From the NCBI GenBank assembly GCA_964474285.1, contig CAYYSD010000064.1, positions 1-15,967 of the forward strand: 15,967 nucleotides of DNA, read 5' to 3'. The notes under the pieces were generated by a model that saw only the letters and a list, made by a program, of their open reading frames with translations, was not told where the DNA came from and did not search any database. Below are positions 13,263 through 15,967 of the stretch, in pieces; the first letter of the stretch is position 1, and each line of letters begins with the position of its first letter. The position numbers were made by a program, and so were the translations under genes. This DNA is from JACRBT01 sp964474285. Its GTDB lineage: Bacteria; Chloroflexota; Dehalococcoidia; Tepidiformales; Tepidiformaceae.

Positions 13263-13733
13263 ATGACTAACCAGAAGCAGTGGCCCACCACGGGAATCCA
13301 GCTCGGGCACATTGCCCTCCGTGTGCGCGATGTTGACCGCGCGGTGGCTTTCTATTCGGAGGTGCTCGGGCTCGACGTGAAACGCAAGGGCCGCGCATCG
13401 TTTCTCGGGAACCGGACCGATGCCACACACGAGCTCGCCCTGATGCCGCTGCCGGCCGACGCTCCCGACCCGGATCCCCAGCGCGTGGGGATGTATCACA
13501 TGGCCTGGGAGATGGCATCGTTCGAGGAACTGGAGCGGCTGCACCAGCGCCTTATCGCCAGCGGATCGAAGATCGCGGGCTACAGCGAGTCGAACAACTC
13601 CGCCAACGTGATGTTCTTCGATCCCGAAGGGAACGAGTTGGAAGCGCTGTGGGAGCCGAGTGAAGAGACGCTCGCCGCCTTGCGCGAAGCCGGGAAGCCC
13701 GTGCCGCAGCTGGCGCGAGTTGAAGGTTTCTAG
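13263..13733 (+). CDS. VOC-superfamily (glyoxalase/extradiol dioxygenase fold) protein
   Basis: The product is 156 aa from ATG 13263, with a strong GGAGG five nt upstream. It contains two beta-alpha-beta-beta-beta units. The first has LGHIALRVRDVDRAVAFY and VLGLDV; the second has YHMAWEMASFEELERLHQRL and ends FFDPEGNELEALWE. His16, His79 and Glu127 occupy the places of the metal ligands in glyoxalase I and type I extradiol dioxygenases, so a metal-dependent enzyme is likely. The sequence looks most like the small catechol-2,3-dioxygenase-like group; the substrate cannot be read. The C-terminal 25 residues are a helical extension. It is divergent from the split-barrel gene, sharing the promoter region, and converges with the PIN toxin gene, with a 23-nt gap. 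Confidence 0.88.
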   Translation: MTNQKQWPTTGIQLGHIALRVRDVDRAVAFYSEVLGLDVKRKGRASFLGNRTDATHELALMPLPADAPDPDPQRVGMYHMAWEMASFEELERLHQRLIASGSKIAGYSESNNSANVMFFDPEGNELEALWEPSEETLAALREAGKPVPQLARVEGF

Positions 13734-13756
13734 GCCAAGGCCGGGCCGGACAGCGC

Positions 13757-14197
13757 TCACGTGACCTCTGCGGGCGACATGCTAAAGGGGTTGACCACCT
13801 CCACCGAATCCAACACCTGGCCATGTTGGAGGTCCTTGCTCAGCAGATAACGGCAGCCTTGCCGCTGTGCGGCGGCTACGATCAGCGCGTCCCACCAGGA
13901 GAGCAGGTAGCGCTCCTGCAGCGCCCAGGCGCGCCTCACAACGGTCGCATCGATCGCTTGCGGGTCCCAAACGAAGAATCGTTCCACCGCGGCAACCGCC
14001 TGGGCGAACGTCAGTTGGGGCCGGTTCGGCCGAGTCACGACCGCGTGAAACTCGATGAGTACCTGTATGCTCAGCCGCCCGGTCCGCGTTCTCCAAAGGC
14101 TCTCTACCCACTGGCTCGCAAGAACATGCTTCTCGACGTTGGTTGTGTCATGTGTGTAGACGAGGACGTTAGTGTCGACGAAGTACAGGTCGGTCAT
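13757..14197 (-). CDS. PIN-domain toxin (VapC-like) of a type II toxin-antitoxin pair
   Basis: The product is 146 aa from ATG 14197 (MTDLYFVDTNVLVYTHD), with a GGAAGAG purine stretch upstream; the open frame extending to 14329 lies within the antitoxin gene and is not used. The four acidic PIN residues are visible: Asp8 in VDTNVL, Glu49 in VLIEFHAV, Asp103 in WWDALIVAAA, and Asp122 in SKDLQHG. PIN toxins are Mg2+-dependent ribonucleases that cut tRNA, rRNA or mRNA; the active site here appears intact. The start overlaps the end of the antitoxin gene by 29 nt, the usual antitoxin-first order. The target RNA cannot be predicted. It converges with the VOC gene. Confidence 0.93.
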   Translation of the reverse strand: MTDLYFVDTNVLVYTHDTTNVEKHVLASQWVESLWRTRTGRLSIQVLIEFHAVVTRPNRPQLTFAQAVAAVERFFVWDPQAIDATVVRRAWALQERYLLSWWDALIVAAAQRQGCRYLLSKDLQHGQVLDSVEVVNPFSMSPAEVT

Positions 14198-14420
14198 AGA
14201 TCTCTTCCCGCGTCGGAAGGGGCTCGTCCGGACTCTCGCGAAGCGACACGAGTGGGCGGGCCTGCCATGCCTCAAACGCCGCCTCATACTCGTTGGCGTG
14301 CGCGAGCTCCTTCTCGAGCAGCCTTGCAAGGTACTTCGAGAGGCTCATGTCGAGTTCGGCGGCACGGATGCGGGCCTGACCAGCCAGGTCGTCGTCGAGA
14401 GCGATAGTGAGGTTTCGCAC
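14169..14420 (-). CDS. Ribbon-helix-helix antitoxin partner of the PIN toxin
   Basis: The product is 83 aa from GTG 14420 (VRNLTIALDDDLAGQARIRA), which has GAGGA seven nt upstream. An in-frame GTG at 14441 would add seven residues but lies inside the operator palindrome. Residues 1-45 form a ribbon-helix-helix DNA-binding domain: the strand RNLTIAL, helix DDDLAGQARIRAAEL and helix SLSKYLARLLEKEL. The acidic C-terminal half (EYEAAFEAWQARP, then ESPDEPLPTREEIYD) would wrap and block the toxin. Antitoxins of this kind bind their own promoter, and a fitting palindrome lies directly upstream. It overlaps the toxin gene by 29 nt and lies 52 nt downstream of the aminotransferase gene on the same strand. 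Confidence 0.88.
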   Translation of the reverse strand: MRNLTIALDDDLAGQARIRAAELDMSLSKYLARLLEKELAHANEYEAAFEAWQARPLVSLRESPDEPLPTREEIYDRPVLRRH

Positions 14421-14421
14421 G

Positions 14422-14452
14422 ACACGATCCTCGTGATTCACGAGAATCGTGT
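14422..14452. promoter_or_regulatory. 31-bp operator palindrome of the toxin-antitoxin operon
   Basis: Two 15-nt arms, ACACGATCCTCGTGA (14422-14436) and TCACGAGAATCGTGT (14438-14452), are inverted repeats with one mismatch around a single central base. The palindrome starts just outside the preferred GTG and touches the -35 hexamer, an ideal place for autorepression by a ribbon-helix-helix antitoxin. Each arm may hold subsites (CACGA is repeated). Confidence 0.75.
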
Positions 14453-14455
14453 CAA
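14427..14455 (-). promoter_or_regulatory. Promoter of the toxin-antitoxin operon
   Basis: Read leftward, a perfect -35 TTGACA (14450-14455) is followed at 17 nt by GAGGAT (14427-14432), a 3/6 -10. If this -10 is used, transcription would start at about GTG 14420 and the message would be nearly leaderless. The same GAGGA also serves as a possible Shine-Dalgarno, so the two readings exclude each other. Confidence 0.45.
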
Positions 14456-14472
14456 CGGCTATCCGACCTGCG

Positions 14473-15708
14473 CTACTTTGCTGCGCTACGTTTCGCGACC
14501 TCGACCACCGCTTCGCTCAGGCGGTGGACACCTTCCTCGATCTCCTCGAAGGGCACATAGCTGAACGCCAGGCGGATGTGATTGGTCACACGGTTGTCGG
14601 CGAAGAACTGCGGTCCCTGTCCAATGAGGACGCCTTTCTCGTTCGCAAGTTGTTGCACCTCGCGCGAGTTGATAGCGGGCGGCAGTTGCAGCCACAGGAA
14701 AAAGCCGCCTTCTGGCCGCGTGTAGGTGACGTAGTCCGCCATGTACCGCTTGATTGCGTCTTCCATGCGGTCGAGCTTTCGCTTGTAGATGCCACGCAGG
14801 TTGACGACGTGGCGGTCGATATCCCCGTTGCGGATTGTCTCCGCGATAACGCGCCCCAGATAGACGCTGGAACCCATATCGAAGCGCGTCGCGGACATGC
14901 GGCTCGTGAGTGCCGGAGGACCCATCGTCCAGCCCATCCGCAGTCCCGTTGCGAGTATCTTCGAGAAGCTCGAGACCTTGACCGCGACTTCCGCGTTCCC
15001 GAGGGCGAAGAGCGAAGGCGGCGGCTCTCTTTCGAACCAGAGTTCTCCGTAGGCGTCGTCTTCGAGAATGAAGGTCTGGAAACGCCGCGCGAGCTCGACC
15101 ACCTTCTCGCGGCGGTTCAACGGCATCGTGCAGCCGGCCGGGTTCTGGTGTGTCGGGATGCAGTAGATGAACTTGGCGCGCCGGCCCTGGTCCGCGAGCT
15201 TCTGCAGCTCTTCTTCAAGCGAATCGACGCGCAGACCGACCTCGTCTATCGGCACGGCGATGAGCTCAGCGCCGAAGCTGCGGATGGTGCGGAGGCTGCC
15301 CGGGAAGTTCGGGCTCTCGACGATGACGGCGTCGCCGGGATCGAGGAGCGTTTCGCACATGAGGCCGATGCCGTGTGCCGAGCCGGAGACGACCATCACG
15401 TGGTCGATGCTTACCGGGATGCCTTCGATTCGCGTCGAACGCTCGGCAATGGCCTCGCGGAGCGGGCGCGGTCCGAACGTGCCGCCATACTCCAGCGCTT
15501 CCTTGATCTCGCGATCGATGACCGTGCGCGACGCCCGCAGCAGCTGTTCGCCCGGGAGCGACGGAATGTCGGGCAGGCCGCCCGCGAACGAGATGACCGG
15601 CCGCGGGTCAGGCGTGGCGGCTGCCCACACGCCAGGCCCGAGGACGCGGGCGCGGGCGCTTACCATCGCTTCGAGCTGTTCGGGTTCCCAATACGCCGAT
15701 TCGGTCAT
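14473..15708 (-). CDS. PLP-dependent aminotransferase (class I/II, 2-aminoadipate/MocR-like group)
   Basis: The product is 411 aa from ATG 15708, which has GGAG six nt upstream. Fold-type I features are clear: ISFAGGLPD (39-47), typical of the LysN/2-aminoadipate aminotransferase group; YGGTFGPRPLREAIA (74-88); Asn189 in HQNPAG; Asp218 and Tyr220 in LEDDAYGELWFE; the PLP Schiff-base Lys250 in SSFSKILATGLRMGW with phosphate-binding Arg257; and a carboxylate-binding Arg in HIRLAFSY near the C-terminus. There is no N-terminal GntR domain, so it is the free enzyme and not a MocR regulator. Substrates in this group include 2-aminoadipate, aromatic and branched-chain amino acids; none can be chosen from sequence alone. 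It is divergent from the serine hydrolase gene, and the toxin-antitoxin pair lies downstream. Confidence 0.92.
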   Translation of the reverse strand: MTESAYWEPEQLEAMVSARARVLGPGVWAAATPDPRPVISFAGGLPDIPSLPGEQLLRASRTVIDREIKEALEYGGTFGPRPLREAIAERSTRIEGIPVSIDHVMVVSGSAHGIGLMCETLLDPGDAVIVESPNFPGSLRTIRSFGAELIAVPIDEVGLRVDSLEEELQKLADQGRRAKFIYCIPTHQNPAGCTMPLNRREKVVELARRFQTFILEDDAYGELWFEREPPPSLFALGNAEVAVKVSSFSKILATGLRMGWTMGPPALTSRMSATRFDMGSSVYLGRVIAETIRNGDIDRHVVNLRGIYKRKLDRMEDAIKRYMADYVTYTRPEGGFFLWLQLPPAINSREVQQLANEKGVLIGQGPQFFADNRVTNHIRLAFSYVPFEEIEEGVHRLSEAVVEVAKRSAAK

Positions 15709-15735
15709 GGTCTTCTCCCGCGAAACTGATAGAAC

Positions 15736-15766
15736 AGTATAGGCGGAGGCGGCGGCCAGCATTCAA
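15736..15766 (-). promoter_or_regulatory. Possible promoter of the aminotransferase gene
   Basis: Read leftward, TATACT (15736-15741, 5/6 to -10) lies 27 nt before the ATG. TTGAAT (15761-15766, 4/6 to -35) is upstream at a long 19-nt spacing. The -10 is convincing, the -35 less so. Confidence 0.45.
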
Positions 15767-15842
15767 AGCCAATTCGCGCCAACATCCCCGCGCCGCCTTT
15801 GGGCGTGTAGGATGCGCGCCAGAAACGCCCGGGAGACTGGTA

Positions 15843-15967
15843 TTGATTGAGGGCACGTGTGACGACCGGTTCACGAAAGTCCGTGCGACGTTTGAACAGA
15901 ACTTCGACGAGCTAGGCGAGGTCGGCGCCGCCGTGTCGGTTACCCTCGGCGGTCTGCCGGTAGTCGA
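15843..15967 (+). CDS. Serine hydrolase, class C beta-lactamase/EstB-like, N-terminal end (3' partial)
   Basis: Translation begins at TTG 15843, which has a GGGAG site seven nt upstream, and runs off the window after about 41 codons. The visible N-terminus, CDDRFTKVRATFEQNF followed by DELGEVGAAVSVTLGGLPVV, matches the start of the beta-lactamase-fold esterase/serine hydrolase family. In that family a G-x-(G)AAV-x-V strand precedes the SxxK active site. The catalytic Ser-x-x-Lys and Tyr motifs are beyond the edge, so activity cannot be judged. Members hydrolyse esters or amide bonds, and many are not resistance enzymes. It is divergent from the aminotransferase gene. Confidence 0.75.
   Translation, partial: MIEGTCDDRFTKVRATFEQNFDELGEVGAAVSVTLGGLPVV

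Noticed and set aside
14198..14329. Upstream extension of the PIN toxin
   Set aside because: It lies inside the antitoxin gene in another frame; the PIN fold begins at MTDLYFVDTNV.
14449..15729. Long open frame on the + strand opposite the aminotransferase
   Set aside because: The minus strand encodes a complete aminotransferase with the PLP lysine; the + frame has no recognisable domain.
15806..15813. TAGGAT as a -10 for the serine hydrolase
   Set aside because: No -35 at suitable distance and the TG is not in the extended -10 register; too weak to list.

Overview
The window is GC-rich, gene-dense bacterial chromosome with short intergenic gaps and frequent GTG/TTG starts. I count 18 protein-coding genes: 15 that look intact, one cut at each window edge, and one apparently broken by a frameshift. 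I see no rRNA, tRNA, CRISPR array or insertion sequence. The gene mix suggests an aerobic or facultative member of the Chloroflexota (perhaps Dehalococcoidia-like) or a related Terrabacterial lineage. It includes a GuaB3-type IMP dehydrogenase tail, an F420-type luciferase-like oxidoreductase, a PPOX-class F420/flavin split-barrel protein, an actinobacterial/Chloroflexota-style class II fumarase, and a Gram-positive-type LexA box. The phylum is inferred from family flavour, not shown directly.

Layout. Positions 1-798 (+) hold the 3' end of guaB3 and an overlapping gene for an exported, C-terminally membrane-anchored protein of unknown function. Positions 801-6410 (-) form a long leftward run, in transcription order: hisS, prfA, prmC, a Cof-type HAD phosphatase, an LLM-class oxidoreductase, and, beyond an intrinsic terminator, a YciI-like protein. 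prfA and prmC share an ATGA overlap, and PrmC methylates the GGQ glutamine of the release factor encoded just before it. hisS is divergent from rel (6478-8754, +), the bifunctional (p)ppGpp synthetase/hydrolase.

Positions 8666-9360 are the most interesting stretch. A short leftward gene encodes a single-span membrane protein. Its promoter carries a perfect Gram-positive SOS (LexA) box between -35 and -10, with a second, 10/12 box next to the -35. This gene runs antisense into the 3' end of rel. On the other side of the same control region lies a small rightward gene for an 89-residue helical protein. Positions 9442-12712 (+) are a tightly coupled run rlmD-like, maf, fumC, joined by two ATGA overlaps.

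Positions 12721-13733 hold a divergent pair: a PPOX-class split-barrel gene carrying an apparent 1-nt frameshift (-), and a VOC/glyoxalase-fold gene (+) with a good promoter. Positions 13757-14441 (-) are a type II toxin-antitoxin pair (ribbon-helix-helix antitoxin, PIN toxin). A 31-bp near-perfect palindrome lies over its control region. Positions 14473-15708 (-) encode a fold-type I aminotransferase of the 2-aminoadipate/MocR-like group, divergent from a serine hydrolase (class C beta-lactamase/EstB-like) that starts at TTG 15843 and runs off the window.

Functionally the window is mostly housekeeping: translation (hisS, prfA, prmC, rlmD), stringent response (rel), nucleotide sanitation and synthesis (maf, guaB3) and the TCA cycle (fumC). 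Stress-linked accessory genes are interleaved: the putative SOS membrane protein, the toxin-antitoxin pair and the F420/VOC oxidoreductive genes.
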